A DNA stretch of 64,000 bases from Paraburkholderia sp. (GCA_004322045.1 SCRN01000017.1:53314-117313), one strand, 5' to 3'. Shown: positions 42,565-52,097, counted from the first letter of the stretch. A program made the numbers and translations. The notes: generated by a model from the letters alone, not told the origin.

Positions 42565-43101
42565 ATGACTGAACCTTTCAGTTTCCTGGCTTTCGAGCCA
42601 GACGGTCCGGGCCTCATGTGCGCCGTCATGATCATCGTCGAAGGCGAAAACGTTTACGGCTGGTACACGGGGCCGGCCGGTGCCAAGTTCGCTGCGGCGT
42701 TTTTCGTGCTCGATCGCTACTACTCGACGCACGAGACGGCGTTCTATCACAGCGTGGAGGACGACGTCTACGACGATTGGGTGCTCGCCTATCCGCCGAT
42801 GGAAATCGATGCGGGCCACCACTCTCCGGTGCCGGGGGACCTGTGTCACGCGCTCGAACGCGCACAAGACGCGTTCGTGGCCGAGTGGCTGTTCTACTGC
42901 GATGATCCTGCGGCCGCAGCCGACCTCGAGTGGTATCGCAAGCGCAGTCTGCCGCTCACGCATGCAGGCATCCGGTGCGAGAAGCTAAACAAGCTCAAGG
43001 AGGGCGAAGTCGTCTGGACTTGTGCGTCTCCGGGGCTGGATCTGAACATTATCGACTTTTTGCGCGAGCGTTGGCCGCTGGACTACGCGCTTGCGTCATA
43101 G
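42565..43101 (+). CDS. hypothetical protein, acidic, aromatic-rich
   Basis: 178 residues from MTEPFSFLAFEPDGPG. No family recognised. Visible features are a compact sequence without signal peptide, an EDDVYDDWVLAYPPMEID segment near residue 68, and a C-terminal half with WLFYCDDPAAAADLEWYRKR. It looks like a folded cytoplasmic protein. The start is preceded by AAGGGGAAATGGA. Its last 53 bases overlap the convergent APH/AAA gene. Neighbours suggest an accessory role, but nothing more specific. Confidence 0.65.
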   Translation: MTEPFSFLAFEPDGPGLMCAVMIIVEGENVYGWYTGPAGAKFAAAFFVLDRYYSTHETAFYHSVEDDVYDDWVLAYPPMEIDAGHHSPVPGDLCHALERAQDAFVAEWLFYCDDPAAAADLEWYRKRSLPLTHAGIRCEKLNKLKEGEVVWTCASPGLDLNIIDFLRERWPLDYALAS

Positions 43102-44674
43102 TGCTCGCAGGCGCGTGCTGATCTGACAGCCACCCGCGAGAAGCGGCGAGGCGATCGAGCAAAGCGCCCCAGAACGTTTGCTCGTCGAACGAATCGAGGG
43201 GAGCCGCGGTGTCGATTGTGACGACCAACGCCGATTCGTCACATGTCAGCGGCTCAGCTTTCGTCAGCTGGAGCCTCAAGATGGTTTCGTCTGCGTCCGA
43301 TGCTTCGCCCGCCTGCATCGCTCGTTTTCTCAGGCGTTCGACGAGTATGCTGAGGTCGGCCTGAAAATCCACGACGAACACAGGAACCGAGCGAGCCGCA
43401 GCAAGTGCGATGAATGACGAACGATGCACCCGCCTGAGGAAACTCGCGTCGACGATCACAGGAAAGCCGGCCTCCAGCAGTTGGCCTGCGATGGCACGCA
43501 GGTGGGCGTAGTTGGCATCGATCGCTTTGCGCGTATAGGCAGCCGATTCAAGGGAGCGCTTCTGCGCGGCCGCGAGCGGTTGCGTCACGCGTTTGCGCTC
43601 GATATCGCTGCTGATGCGAATCGCGCCGATCTGCTGCGCCAGTGCTTCGCTTGCCACGGATTTGCCCGATCCCGAGAAACCGTGGCAAAGAATCAGGAAC
43701 GTCTGCGGTGGTGCAATAAGGCGCGCAGCAAGACGCAGATAGTTTTCCAACGCAGTGGCATCAGCGTCATCGCGCGGCTTGCCATGCCGCTTGAGGGCCG
43801 CCACCAGCGCTCTCACGAGCGCCCGGTAGACAACATATAGCCGCAAAGCGGGAAGCCCTGCGAAGTCACCCGTCGAAGTCAGCCATCGATTCAGAAAACG
43901 TATTGCCAGATCGCCTCGTTCGTGCGCGAGCAAGTCCATCACGACGAACGCGATGTCAGCCGTGACGTCGATCCAGCGCAATTCGTCACTGAATTCAATG
44001 CAATCGAAGAACGCCACGTCAGCGTCTAGACGCACCATATTGTCCAGATGCAAGTCGCCGTGACATTCGCGCACGAAACCTCGATGTTGCCGCATATCCA
44101 TGTGTGCCTGAAGCCGCGCCGTCTCCTCGCGACACCAGTTGACCATGCCGGACGAGACGCACGAAGGGACCTCTCGATCGAGTGAGGCAAGCACGCTTTC
44201 CAACTGTTCACGCATCCGTACGGCGGAGCCAAACGAAGGGTTCGGGGCGTGGCGGGAGGCGCGGACATGGAACGAGGCCAGTCGAGCCGCGATATGGTCG
44301 ATGTCGACGGCACGTAACTCATCGCGTACGAGCAGTGCGGATAACGTCTTTCGCTCGTCGAAGCGGCGCATCTTGAGCGCGTATTCGAACGGCGTGCCGA
44401 GCGCGCCAATCTTGAATGTGCGCCCGGTGCGCCTGATGGGCACGATGGCGAGGTAGAGCGATGGGGCAAGACGGCGGTTCAGCCGTAGGGCCTCGCGGCA
44501 GCATCGCATCCGTGCATGTCGCGTCGTGAAGTCGACGAAGCCAAGCTTGACTGGTTTGCAGATCTTGTAGGCGTAACGTCCCGCGAGATAGACCACCGAA
44601 ATGTGCGTTTCGATGCGCACCAGGCGACCCGCTGGGTGCGGATAGGTGCAGGCGCGCTGTAATGCCTGGTCCAT
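43049..44674 (-). CDS. bifunctional aminoglycoside phosphotransferase-like/AAA ATPase protein
   Basis: 541 residues from MDQALQRACTYPHP. The N-terminal part is a kinase-fold phosphotransferase (HISVVYLAGRYAYKICKPVKLGFVDF near residue 24, catalytic loop REC-HGDLHLDNMVRLD near 200, and IEFSDELRWIDVTADIAF near 225). The C-terminal part is a P-loop kinase (LCHGFSGSGKSVAS near 350, then an Asp-containing VIVDASFLRR strand). Such two-domain proteins occur in many proteobacteria and their substrates are unknown; drug resistance should not be assumed. An ATG at 44773 would add 33 basic residues. Neither start has a clear ribosome site. Confidence 0.82.
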   Translation of the reverse strand: MDQALQRACTYPHPAGRLVRIETHISVVYLAGRYAYKICKPVKLGFVDFTTRHARMRCCREALRLNRRLAPSLYLAIVPIRRTGRTFKIGALGTPFEYALKMRRFDERKTLSALLVRDELRAVDIDHIAARLASFHVRASRHAPNPSFGSAVRMREQLESVLASLDREVPSCVSSGMVNWCREETARLQAHMDMRQHRGFVRECHGDLHLDNMVRLDADVAFFDCIEFSDELRWIDVTADIAFVVMDLLAHERGDLAIRFLNRWLTSTGDFAGLPALRLYVVYRALVRALVAALKRHGKPRDDADATALENYLRLAARLIAPPQTFLILCHGFSGSGKSVASEALAQQIGAIRISSDIERKRVTQPLAAAQKRSLESAAYTRKAIDANYAHLRAIAGQLLEAGFPVIVDASFLRRVHRSSFIALAAARSVPVFVVDFQADLSILVERLRKRAMQAGEASDADETILRLQLTKAEPLTCDESALVVTIDTAAPLDSFDEQTFWGALLDRLAASRGWLSDQHAPASTMTQARSPAANARAKSR

Positions 44675-44773
44675 GCGGCGCCAGTCGGCAAGCCGCGTGC
44701 GCTTGTCGCGGTGCGGGCGGGGACGCCGGACCCGTGGGCCGTTCCGAGTGTCATCAAGATCGCAATGAGTCAT

Positions 44774-45213
44774 TGTTGCGCCATGCCGGACTTTCCCGCG
44801 CCGGGAGCCTTCGAGCGGTGCCAATCTCCGTGTACCGATACGTTCATTCTTTGCTGTTCCAGGACTCGCAGCTTGACCTCGATCAAAGCCCCACGAAGAG
44901 CAGGGAGTCGCTAGCAACCGGACGAAGTGGACGACTTTGTTCGAGATCCCATGTCGTGATCCTTCAACCACGCGGCGTGTTTGCAGAATCTTTGAATGGC
45001 CGCGCATAGTATGCTTCGCTTGCTCGAGCAGTAAGTGCCTTTGCCCGCCGCTTGTGTCGCCTGCGCATGCGAAGCACGATGTTCGCGCCCCGCGTCCGAT
45101 CGAATTTGCCGGCCTGCCGGACTCGAAAGATAAGTTGTGGACGCGCTGAAGCCCCGCTTGCGCTACAACGATACATCGTCATCACTCGACGCCAACGATT
45201 CTTCTCGCCAATC
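44774..45213. other. 440-bp divergent region between the APH/AAA gene and pyruvate carboxylase
   Basis: No gene supported. The pyc frame is open upstream to about 45052 but family sequence begins only at MTPNLIRSLL. Possible promoter pieces for pyc are TTGTGG near 45135 and TACAAC near 45164, but their spacing is poor. Confidence 0.4.
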
Positions 45214-48200
45214 ATGACCCCTAACCTGATCAGATCTCTCCTGATCGCGAATCGCTCGGAAATCGCGATTCGCGTGATGCGCGCCGCGGCCGAGCTGAAC
45301 ATTCGCACGGTGGCGATTTATTCGAAGGAAGACCGTCTCGCGCTGCACCGGTTCAAGGCCGACGAGAGCTATTTGATCGGCGAAGGCAAGAAGCCGCTCG
45401 CTGCGTATCTCGACATCGACGACATCCTGCGCGTTGCGCGGCAGGCGAAGGTCGATGCCATCCACCCGGGCTACGGTTTCCTATCGGAAAACCCCGATTT
45501 CGCGCAGGCCGTGATCGATGCGGGCATCCGCTGGATCGGCCCATCGCCCGAGGTGATGCGCACGCTCGGCAACAAAATCGCCGCGCGCAACGCAGCCATC
45601 GCGGCGGGCGTTCCCGTGATGCCGGCAACCGCGCCGCTGCCAATCGATCTCGATACGTGTCGCCGTCTGGCAGCGGAGATCGGCTATCCGTTGATGCTCA
45701 AGGCGAGCTGGGGCGGCGGCGGGCGCGGAATGCGCGTGCTCGAAAACGAGCGCGACCTCGAGACGCTGCTCGCTGCGGCGCGCCGCGAAGCGTTGGCGGC
45801 GTTCGGCAACGACGAGGTGTACGTCGAGAAACTCGTGCGCAACGCGCGTCACGTGGAGGTGCAGGTGCTCGGCGATACGCACGGCACCGTCGTGCATCTG
45901 CATGAGCGCGACTGCACGGTGCAGCGCCGCAACCAGAAGGTTGTCGAGCGAGCGCCCGCGCCGTATCTCGATCCCGCCGGCCGTCATGCGCTGTGTGAAG
46001 CGGCACTGCGGCTGATGCGCGCAGTCGGCTACACGCACGCGGGCACCGTCGAATTCCTGATGGATGCCGACACGAACCAGTTTTATTTCATCGAGGTGAA
46101 CCCGCGCATCCAAGTCGAACATACGGTGACCGAGATGATCACCGGGGTCGACATCGTGAAGGCGCAGATCAGGATCACGGAGGGTGGCTGCATCGGTCTT
46201 GCCGAGGACGTGATCGATGCCGGCGGCACGCTCGTGCAGCGCGCGGCCGGCGTGCCGGCGCAAGAGGACATTGCGCTGAACGGCCATGCTCTGCAATGCC
46301 GGATCACGACCGAGGACCCGGAGAACGACTTCCTGCCCGACTATGGCCGGTTGAGCGCGTATCGCAGCGCGGCCGGTTTCGGCGTGCGGCTCGATGCGGG
46401 AACCGCCTATGGCGGCGCCGTGATCACGCCGTACTACGATTCGCTGCTCGTCAAAGTGACGACATGGGCGCCAACGGCTGCCGAATCGATCCACCGGATG
46501 GATCGCGCGTTGCGCGAATTCCGGATTCGCGGCGTCACGTCGAACCTGCAGTTTCTCGAAAACGTCATCAATCATCCGGCGTTCGTCGCAGGCGAGGTGA
46601 CGACACGCTTCATCGACCGGACGCCGGAACTGCTGGAATTCGCGAAGCGCGGCGATCGCGCGACCAAGCTGCTGCGCTATCTCGGCGAACTCAATGTCAA
46701 CGGCAACAGCGAAATGAGCGGCCGCACGCTGCCGGCGCTGCCGCTGCCCAAACCAGTATTGCCGACGATCGATACCAGTGCCGCGATTCCCGTCGGCACA
46801 CGCGATAGGCTGCGCGAACTCGGCGCGGACAAATTCGCGCAGTGGATGCTCGAGCAGAAACGCGTGCTGCTGACCGACACGACGATGCGCGACGCGCACC
46901 AGTCGCTGTTCGCCACGCGCATGCGCACGGCCGACATGGTGCCGATCGCGCCGTTCTATGCCCGCGAGCTATCGCAATTGTTTTCGCTCGAATGCTGGGG
47001 CGGCGCGACCTTCGACGTCGCACTGCGCTTCCTGAAGGAAGACCCGTGGGAGCGGCTCGCATTGCTGCGCGAGCGCGTGCCGAACGTGCTGTTCCAAATG
47101 CTGCTGCGCGGCTCGAACGCGGTCGGCTATACGAACTATGCCGACAACGTCGTGCGCTTCTTCGTCAAGCAGGCGGCGAGCGCGGGCGTCGACGTGTTCC
47201 GCGTGTTCGATTCGCTCAATTGGGTGCGCAACATGCGAGTGGCGATCGAAGCCGTCTGTGAGAACGGGATGCTGTGCGAAGGCGCGATTTGTTACACGGG
47301 CGATTTGTTCGATGCGTCGCGCGCGAAATACGACCTCAAGTACTACGTCGGCATCGCGCGCGAGCTGCAGCAGGCCGGCGTGCACGTGCTCGGCATCAAG
47401 GACATGGCCGGCATTTGCCGCCCGAGGGCCGCCGCAACGCTCGTGAAGGCGCTCAAGGAGGAAACCGGCTTGCCCGTGCACTTCCACACGCATGACACGA
47501 GCGGCATCGCCGCGGCATCGGTGCTCGCGGCGATCGACGCGGGCTGCGACGCAGTGGACGGCGCGCTCGATGCGATGAGCGGGCTGACGTCGCAGCCGAA
47601 CCTGTCGAGCATCGCGGCGGCGCTTGCGGGCAGCGAGCGTGATCCGGGGCTCGATGCGGATCGGCTGCACGAAGCGTCGATGTACTGGGAGGGCGTGCGC
47701 CGCTACTACGCGCCGTTCGAATCGGAGATACGCGCGGGCACCGCCGACGTCTATCGCCACGAAATGCCCGGCGGCCAGTACACGAACCTGCGCGAGCAGG
47801 CGCGTTCGCTCGGCATCGATCATCGCTGGACGGAAGTGTCGCGCGCGTACGCCGACGTGAACCGGCTGTTCGGCGATATCGTCAAGGTTACGCCCACGTC
47901 GAAGGTGGTCGGCGACATGGCGCTGATGATGGTCGCGAACGACCTGAGTGTGGACGACGTGCGCAGCCCGGGCAAGGATATCGCCTTCCCCGAATCGGTC
48001 GTGTCGCTGTTCAAAGGCGAACTGGGTTTCCCGCCGGACGGCTTCCCACCGGATCTGTCGCGCAAGGTGCTCAAGAGCGAGCCGCCGGCGCCGTATCGGC
48101 CAGGCGACCAGATTCCGGCGGTCGATCTCGATGCGATGCGCACGCAGGCAGAAGCAGCATGCGAGCGAGCGCTCGACGACCGGCAGCTCGCGTCCTATCT

Positions 48201-48714
48201 GATGTACCCGAAGCAGACCGTCGACTATTACGCCCATGTGCGTGCGTACAGCGATACGTCGGTGCTACCGACGCCCGCGTTTCTCTACGGTCTGCAGCCG
48301 CAGGAAGAAGTGGCGATCGACATCGAGCCGGGCAAGACGCTGCTCGTATCGCTGCAGGGGCAGCACGCCGGCACCGAGGAGGGTGTCGTGAAGGTGCAGT
48401 TCGAACTGAACGGCCAGTCGCGCACCGCGCTGATCGAGCAGCGCGCGAAGACGCATGCGGGCAAGGAGCGTCACGGCCTGGCGAAGGCAGATCCGGCGAA
48501 CCCGCTGCACGTCGCCGCGCCGATGCCAGGCTCGGTCGTGACGGTGGCCGTGCAGCCGGGGCAGCGCGTGACGGCCGGCACGACGCTGATCGCGCTCGAA
48601 GCGATGAAGATGGAAACCCACATCGCCGCGGAACGCGATTGCGAAATCGCGGCCGTGCATGTGAAGCCGGGGGAGCGAGTCGCGGCGAAGGATCTGTTGA
48701 TCGAGCTGAAATAG
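45214..48714 (+). CDS. pyc: pyruvate carboxylase (single chain)
   Basis: Biotin enzyme that carboxylates pyruvate to oxaloacetate to refill the citric acid cycle. 1166 residues, the full single-chain length. The biotin carboxylase domain fills residues 1-460 (LIANRSEIAIRVMRAA, WGGGGRGMRVL, FIEVNPRIQVEHTVTEM). The carboxyltransferase domain runs about 545-820 (LLTDTTMRDAHQSLFATRM, ECWGGATFDVALRFL, HFHTHDTSGIAAAS), followed by the tetramerisation segment. The C-terminal biotinyl domain carries EAMKMETHI near 1131. The upstream open extension is dropped. Confidence 0.96.
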   Translation: MTPNLIRSLLIANRSEIAIRVMRAAAELNIRTVAIYSKEDRLALHRFKADESYLIGEGKKPLAAYLDIDDILRVARQAKVDAIHPGYGFLSENPDFAQAVIDAGIRWIGPSPEVMRTLGNKIAARNAAIAAGVPVMPATAPLPIDLDTCRRLAAEIGYPLMLKASWGGGGRGMRVLENERDLETLLAAARREALAAFGNDEVYVEKLVRNARHVEVQVLGDTHGTVVHLHERDCTVQRRNQKVVERAPAPYLDPAGRHALCEAALRLMRAVGYTHAGTVEFLMDADTNQFYFIEVNPRIQVEHTVTEMITGVDIVKAQIRITEGGCIGLAEDVIDAGGTLVQRAAGVPAQEDIALNGHALQCRITTEDPENDFLPDYGRLSAYRSAAGFGVRLDAGTAYGGAVITPYYDSLLVKVTTWAPTAAESIHRMDRALREFRIRGVTSNLQFLENVINHPAFVAGEVTTRFIDRTPELLEFAKRGDRATKLLRYLGELNVNGNSEMSGRTLPALPLPKPVLPTIDTSAAIPVGTRDRLRELGADKFAQWMLEQKRVLLTDTTMRDAHQSLFATRMRTADMVPIAPFYARELSQLFSLECWGGATFDVALRFLKEDPWERLALLRERVPNVLFQMLLRGSNAVGYTNYADNVVRFFVKQAASAGVDVFRVFDSLNWVRNMRVAIEAVCENGMLCEGAICYTGDLFDASRAKYDLKYYVGIARELQQAGVHVLGIKDMAGICRPRAAATLVKALKEETGLPVHFHTHDTSGIAAASVLAAIDAGCDAVDGALDAMSGLTSQPNLSSIAAALAGSERDPGLDADRLHEASMYWEGVRRYYAPFESEIRAGTADVYRHEMPGGQYTNLREQARSLGIDHRWTEVSRAYADVNRLFGDIVKVTPTSKVVGDMALMMVANDLSVDDVRSPGKDIAFPESVVSLFKGELGFPPDGFPPDLSRKVLKSEPPAPYRPGDQIPAVDLDAMRTQAEAACERALDDRQLASYLMYPKQTVDYYAHVRAYSDTSVLPTPAFLYGLQPQEEVAIDIEPGKTLLVSLQGQHAGTEEGVVKVQFELNGQSRTALIEQRAKTHAGKERHGLAKADPANPLHVAAPMPGSVVTVAVQPGQRVTAGTTLIALEAMKMETHIAAERDCEIAAVHVKPGERVAAKDLLIELK

Positions 48715-48804
48715 GCGAAACGATTCACTACATGAAGCGTCGGGAAAGGCAAGCCAGCCGGCGGCCGGCTCGTGGACCAGTTCGGGACCGAGCCGGCCCG
48801 TCGC

Positions 48805-49629
48805 TCACATCGCCTCGCGCACCGCACGCAAGAACTGCTGCGTGCGTTCGTGCTGCGGCGACGAGAAAAATTGCGCCGGCGGCGCCTGTTCGATGATCTT
48901 GCCCTGCGAAAAGAAGCAGACGCGGTCGGCAAATTCCTTCGCGAATCCCATCTGATGGGTGACCATCAGCATCGTCAAATTGTGTTCCGAGCCGAGGCGG
49001 CGAATGACGTTGAGCACTTCGCCGCACAACTCGGGATCGAGCGCCGAGGTGACTTCGTCGAACAGCATGACCTTCGGCCGCATCGCGAGCGCGCGTGCGA
49101 TCGCCACGCGCTGCTGTTGGCCGCCTGACAACTGCGAAGGGTAGTGATCGCATTTTTCCGCCAAGCCGACCAGCGACAACAACTCGCGTGCGCGTTCGGT
49201 CGCTTCCCGCCGCGACATGCCGAGCGTATGGATCGGGGCCTCGATCGTGTTCTGCAGGGCCGTCATGTGCGGAAAGAGATTGAAGCTTTGAAACACCATG
49301 CCGATCTTGCTGCGTACGCGACGCACGTGGGCTTCGCTTGCCGGCACGAGCTTGTCGCCGCGCATCATATGCGTCAGCGGTACGCCGTCCACTTCGATCA
49401 AGCCGTCGGTGACCGGATCGAGCGTCATCAGCACCCGCAACAGCGTGGACTTGCCCGATCCGCTCGGGCCGATCACGGCCACTTTCTCGTTGGCGGCGAT
49501 ATCGAGGTCGAGGCCGTCGAGCACCGTCAGTGCGCCATAGCGCTTGGTGACGCCGGCGAAACGAACCATCGGCCGTTCCGTCTGCGTGCCGGCAGCCGTG
49601 TCCGCCGCGGGATAAAGATCGCGTTTCAT
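48805..49629 (-). CDS. ehuA: ectoine/hydroxyectoine ABC transporter ATP-binding protein
   Basis: ATPase of the polar-amino-acid type importer for ectoines. 274 residues from MKRDLYPAAD. Walker A GPSGSGKST is near residue 54, the Q-loop FQSFNLFPHM near 109, signature LSGGQQQRVAIARAL near 160 and Walker B VMLFDEVTSALDPE near 180. AGGAG six bases before this ATG supports the start, although an ATG at 49668 also has GGAG upstream. It is the last gene of the ehuBCDA operon. Confidence 0.9.
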   Translation of the reverse strand: MKRDLYPAADTAAGTQTERPMVRFAGVTKRYGALTVLDGLDLDIAANEKVAVIGPSGSGKSTLLRVLMTLDPVTDGLIEVDGVPLTHMMRGDKLVPASEAHVRRVRSKIGMVFQSFNLFPHMTALQNTIEAPIHTLGMSRREATERARELLSLVGLAEKCDHYPSQLSGGQQQRVAIARALAMRPKVMLFDEVTSALDPELCGEVLNVIRRLGSEHNLTMLMVTHQMGFAKEFADRVCFFSQGKIIEQAPPAQFFSSPQHERTQQFLRAVREAM

Positions 49630-49703
49630 CTGCTGCTCCTGGTGTTCTGCTTGCGTGAAGTCAACCATCATCGGACTCCCGTGCCGCGCATCCGCGCACA
49701 TGT

Positions 49704-50363
49704 TCATTGCAAGCGCAAACGTTTTTCGAGGTGGCGCACACCCGCGGCGAAGGTGAGGCTGATCGCGAGGAAGAACGCGCCCGTCATCGTGATCGGCTCC
49801 AGATAACGAAAGGTTTCGGAGCCTAGGTTCTTGGCCTGCTGCATCAATTCGACGACCGTGATCGCGGACAGCACGGGCGTGTCCTTGAACATCGCCACGA
49901 GGTAGTTGCCAAGCGCCGGTATGACTTGCCGGATTGCCTGCGGCAAGATGACCCCGGTGTAGGTGCGCCAGCGCGAGAGCGACAGCGCACACGCCGCTTC
50001 CCATTGCCCCTGTGCGACGCAATTGAGGCCTGCCCGATAGACCTCCGAGACATAGCACGCGTAGTGCAATGCGATGCCGATCGTGCCCGCGGTCAGCGCG
50101 CTGATCACGAGGCCGTACAGCGGACCCACGTAGAAGATCACGTACACCTGGATCAGCAAAGGCGTGCTGCGGACGAACTCGACGACGAAGCCGGTCGTGC
50201 GTGAAACGGCCGCGATTGGACTGCGGCGCAGCAACGCGAGCACGAGACCGAGCACGAGTGCGATCGCAAAGCCGACGAGCGTGATGCCGATCGTATAGAG
50301 ACTGGCTCGAGCGAGCGCGGGCAGGATGCGCGCTGCGTAATGAAGGTCGAAGAACGTGTTCAC
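49704..50363 (-). CDS. ehuD: ectoine/hydroxyectoine ABC transporter permease
   Basis: 219-residue inner-membrane permease with about five membrane segments. The ATPase-contact EAA loop is EAACALSLSRWRTYTGVILPQAIRQVIPAL near residue 140. The start GTG overlaps the ehuC stop (GTGA), showing translational coupling and ruling out the far longer open frame. Identity as EhuD rests on position next to ehuC/ehuA and on the ectoine catabolic genes across the divergent region. Confidence 0.88.
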   Translation of the reverse strand: MNTFFDLHYAARILPALARASLYTIGITLVGFAIALVLGLVLALLRRSPIAAVSRTTGFVVEFVRSTPLLIQVYVIFYVGPLYGLVISALTAGTIGIALHYACYVSEVYRAGLNCVAQGQWEAACALSLSRWRTYTGVILPQAIRQVIPALGNYLVAMFKDTPVLSAITVVELMQQAKNLGSETFRYLEPITMTGAFFLAISLTFAAGVRHLEKRLRLQ

Positions 50364-51028
50364 CGTGCGGCTCTCCGGGCGGCGCCGTGGCTGAATCGCA
50401 GTTCGACGCGGCGCATGAGCGCAACGAGGCATTGCGCGAGGGCGAAATAGATGATGAGCGTCAGCGCGAAAATCTTCGCGGTCTCGAGGGTGGCTTCGTC
50501 GAGTTGGCGCGCGCGAAACGTCAGATCGGAAAGCGTGATGAGCGAGACGAGCGAGGTGCCTTTGATCAGCTCGATCATGAGGTTCGTCGCGGGCGGCAGC
50601 GCATTGATCATCGCTTGCGGCAAGATGATGCGGCGCATGCGCATGGCCGGTGACATATTGAGCGCAAGCGCCGCTTCGAATTGGCCGTGCGGCACCGAGC
50701 GCAGCGCGCCGCGCAGGATTTCCGAGCCGTACGCCCCGTAGTGCAGCCCGAGCCCGACGATCGCGACGGTAAATGGCGTCAGCGCGAGGTTGAACGGCGG
50801 CAGCGGCAGCACGAAGAAGAACCAGAAAAGCTGCACGAGCAGGGACGTGCCGCGAAACACTTCGACATAGACGTTGCCGACCCAACGCACCGCCCGCCAC
50901 GGCACGGCGCGCAGCACATTCGCGAAACAGGCCATGAAGACGGCCAGCACGATCGCGCAGGCGGCGATCTCTACCGTGACGGCAGTGCCTTTTGCGAGCA
51001 GCGGAAGCAATTGTTCCAGATCACCCAT
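50360..51028 (-). CDS. ehuC: ectoine/hydroxyectoine ABC transporter permease
   Basis: 222-residue permease from MGDLEQLLPLLAKG. The HisM-type N-terminus is followed by EVFRGTSLLVQLFWFFFVLP near residue 55 and the EAA loop EAALALNMSPAMRMRRIILPQAMINALPP near 120. AGGAG six bases before the ATG fixes the start. It forms the membrane channel with EhuD. It overlaps ehuD by four bases and follows ehuB by 66 bp. Confidence 0.9.
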   Translation of the reverse strand: MGDLEQLLPLLAKGTAVTVEIAACAIVLAVFMACFANVLRAVPWRAVRWVGNVYVEVFRGTSLLVQLFWFFFVLPLPPFNLALTPFTVAIVGLGLHYGAYGSEILRGALRSVPHGQFEAALALNMSPAMRMRRIILPQAMINALPPATNLMIELIKGTSLVSLITLSDLTFRARQLDEATLETAKIFALTLIIYFALAQCLVALMRRVELRFSHGAARRAAR

Positions 51029-51094
51029 AGCGGCTCCTGGCAAAGAGAGGCGAAGCCGATTCTCGCGACGGTGAGGTCGTCGCGGGAATCGCGT

Positions 51095-51946
51095 TTACTC
51101 GCGACACAGCTCGGCCGCGGTTTTATCGGTCACATTGGACTTGTCGAAGCCGAAGGGCGCGACGGTCTGCAGGTGGTCCGGTGTGCCGAGCCACGCGTGT
51201 AGCTGCTTATCGACCGCATCGCGCAGGTCGGTATCGTCCTTGCGGAATGCAAGCGCGCCATAGCCCATGTGCTTGGGATCGTCGACGAACTTGTCGACGG
51301 TCACGACTTGCCCCGGCATCTTCGCGGCCAGATCCTTCATCGTCAATGCGGTGCCGACCGCGGCATCCGCACGGTGAGCACGGACCGCTTGAAGCTGCGC
51401 CGTGGTATCGGGCACTTGCAGGATCTGTGCATCCTTGATGCTCGCCTCGCGCGCGTAGCCGAGCTCGACGGTGCCGGCCATGACCGCCAGCTTCACATCG
51501 GGATTCTTCGCTACCGACGTGTAACTGTCGAGATGCTTCGGATTTCCCGGCAGCGTCAGCAAGGTATCGCCGATCTGATATTGGGGATCGGCGAACGCAA
51601 CCTGCGTGCAGCGCTGCGGCGTGATGTACATACCCGCCGCGATCACGTCGAAGCGTCCGGCCTGCAGACCCGGGATCAGCGACCCCCATTCGGTCAGCAC
51701 GGCATCGACCTTCTTGACGCCGAGTTTGGAGAAGATCTTTTTCGCAATCTCGGGGGATTCGCCCGTTACGTCGCCGTTTGGCAGCGTATACGCAAACGGC
51801 TTTTCGTTCGCGTAACCGATGCGCACGACGCCGGTGCGCTGGATTCGCTGCAGCGTCGTTTCCGCACGGGCCGAGGGCGCTGCGCCGATCAGGCCGGCGA
51901 TTGCGCAGAGCATACCGAGCGCGCCAGTCAGTCTATTGAGTTTCAT
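51095..51946 (-). CDS. ehuB: ectoine/hydroxyectoine ABC transporter substrate-binding protein
   Basis: Periplasmic binding protein of 283 residues starting MKLNRLTGALG. The signal peptide ends near APSARAE; there is no lipobox. The bacterial family 3 signature GYANEKPFAYTLPNGDVTGESPEIA lies near residue 50, with AAGMYITPQRCTQVAFADP near 110. The Glu-x-x-Phe pair (NEKPF) and the arginine in TPQR are ligand contacts in characterised EhuB. It is the first gene of the leftward transport operon, divergent from enuR. Confidence 0.92.
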   Translation of the reverse strand: MKLNRLTGALGMLCAIAGLIGAAPSARAETTLQRIQRTGVVRIGYANEKPFAYTLPNGDVTGESPEIAKKIFSKLGVKKVDAVLTEWGSLIPGLQAGRFDVIAAGMYITPQRCTQVAFADPQYQIGDTLLTLPGNPKHLDSYTSVAKNPDVKLAVMAGTVELGYAREASIKDAQILQVPDTTAQLQAVRAHRADAAVGTALTMKDLAAKMPGQVVTVDKFVDDPKHMGYGALAFRKDDTDLRDAVDKQLHAWLGTPDHLQTVAPFGFDKSNVTDKTAAELCRE

Positions 51947-52097
51947 GTCGATCTCGTCCCTTTGGTTGACTGATTCACCGCGGCCGCCGGTGCCCGCCTG
52001 CCGTCGCGGTCTAATGGAAAACCCTTGCAGAACAATGCACTGGCGTATTGCAACACCAGTCGAATGCAGCATACCGAGCCATATTTTTCGTTTCGAT

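Noticed and set aside
43049..44674. Antibiotic resistance gene call for the APH-like protein
   Set aside because: The fold alone does not show aminoglycoside modification; the two-domain family is widespread and of unknown substrate.
44662..45009. 115-codon + strand open frame upstream of pyc
   Set aside because: It overlaps the APH/AAA gene antisense at its start, lacks a ribosome site and shows no family resemblance.
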